DNA of 64,000 bases, from positions 248,001 through 312,000 of the forward strand of contig NZ_JARDUB010000001.1 of assembly GCF_029360665.1 (NCBI RefSeq), written 5' to 3'. Of this stretch, positions 63,751-64,000 are shown one piece after another. This DNA comes from Eudoraea chungangensis (GTDB lineage Bacteria > Bacteroidota > Bacteroidia > Flavobacteriales > Flavobacteriaceae). Under the pieces are notes generated by a model. The model worked only from the letters and a program-made list of their open reading frames with translations. It was not told the origin of the DNA and ran no database searches. A program made the translations under genes and the position numbers. Within the stretch, counting starts at the first letter, position 1. Every line of letters starts with the position of its first letter.

Positions 63751-64000
63751 CTAGTTCTTAATTATCGTCTCGTCTGAAGGTTTAAGCAATACCCTTTTTC
63801 CCTTAACTCTAATGGTCATATCCGAAGTTCCCTGATATTCAAAACGACTTTCCTTGGCAGAGATGCTAATCTTGATAATTCTATTTCTAAAATTTACTTT
63901 AAAAGAATAAGACTTCCACTGGTTTGGAATTCTCGGGTTAAATGAAAGCTTGTCATCTCTCATTCGCATTCCTCCAAATCCTTCAACAATACTCATCCAT
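63751..64000 (-). CDS. GH65 family phosphorylase, C-terminal end (N-terminus beyond window)
   Basis: The frame runs in from the right edge with no start in sight (WMSIVEGFGGMRMRDDKLSFNPRIP, WKSYSFKVNFRNRIIKISI), ending at 63751. This is the C-terminal beta-sandwich of GH65 maltose/kojibiose/trehalose phosphorylases. With the two GH13 enzymes it fits a maltose utilisation operon, maltose phosphorylase being the likely identity. The Met at 63996 is internal. Confidence 0.85.
   Translation of the reverse strand, partial: WMSIVEGFGGMRMRDDKLSFNPRIPNQWKSYSFKVNFRNRIIKISISAKESRFEYQGTSDMTIRVKGKRVLLKPSDETIIKN

Noticed and set aside
1-64000. Mobile elements, CRISPR array, rRNA/tRNA genes
   Set aside because: No transposase, integrase, direct repeat array, or structural RNA was recognised anywhere in the window.

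Overview
The window looks like chromosomal DNA of a marine or environmental Bacteroidota, most likely a Flavobacteriaceae. The evidence is the AT-rich composition, many Bacteroidota-type lipoprotein signals, a Bacteroidota-style arginine cluster (GNAT enzyme plus transcarbamylase of the N-acyl-ornithine type), a mevalonate-pathway operon, a SusA-like starch locus, and promoters of the Bacteroidota type (TTG, about 19 nt, then TAnnTTTG) in place of E. coli-like ones. I see no rRNA, tRNA, CRISPR array, insertion sequence or phage gene. The genus is not determinable from what I can see.

Layout. 1-3.0 kb: MacB/FtsX-type ABC exporter (permease cut by the window edge). 3.3-3.7 kb: small secreted protein. 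3.9-7.5 kb: leftward operon with a ferredoxin-cyclase-globin fusion protein, a covalent-flavin oxidase and an ArsM-like methyltransferase. It is divergent from a NarL-type two-component pair at 7.8-10.3 kb, with an exact 18-bp palindrome between them. 10.4-20.5 kb: mixed envelope and peptide functions (MarC, metallo-hydrolase, gamma-glutamyltransferase, DUF808, DUF1080 lipoprotein, S10 peptidase, beta-barrel and PCMD lipoprotein). 20.6-26.3 kb: hexuronate catabolism (UxaC, mannonate oxidoreductase, UxuA) with an MtnK-like kinase and a lipoprotein of the ADP-ribosylglycohydrolase fold, followed by a convergent GH32 fructanase lipoprotein. 28-40.5 kb: a set resembling the accessory genes found near arsenosugar radical-SAM loci (rhodanese, TIGR04282-like and TIGR04283-like transferases, purine nucleoside phosphorylase, DUF547, FAD oxidoreductase, membrane Fe-S protein, further glycosyltransferases), interrupted by a leftward amidase and a GH113-like lipoprotein.

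40.5-49.5 kb: a complete arginine operon (GNAT, argG, argC, proC, argD, argF', argB, argE, argH). It is preceded by a consensus promoter and a previously unremarked 27-codon leader ORF with four arginine codons among its last ten, followed by two mutually exclusive hairpins. I read this as an arginine-sensing attenuator and consider it one of the two most interesting things here. 49.5-54.4 kb: leftward isoprenoid operon (mevalonate kinase, diphosphomevalonate decarboxylase, UbiA prenyltransferase) with a nitrilase and an RluB-type enzyme. 54.4-59.9 kb: TspO, DUF1697, glycerol kinase and facilitator, HI0933-type flavoprotein, glycerophosphodiesterase. 59.9-64 kb: maltodextrin locus (two GH13 enzymes and the end of a GH65 phosphorylase).

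The other standout is the ferredoxin-nucleotidyl cyclase-globin protein at 6.2-7.5 kb. It combines a redox centre, a probable haem sensor and a second-messenger synthase in one chain, its substrate-selecting lysine is replaced, and it sits beside a dedicated two-component system.
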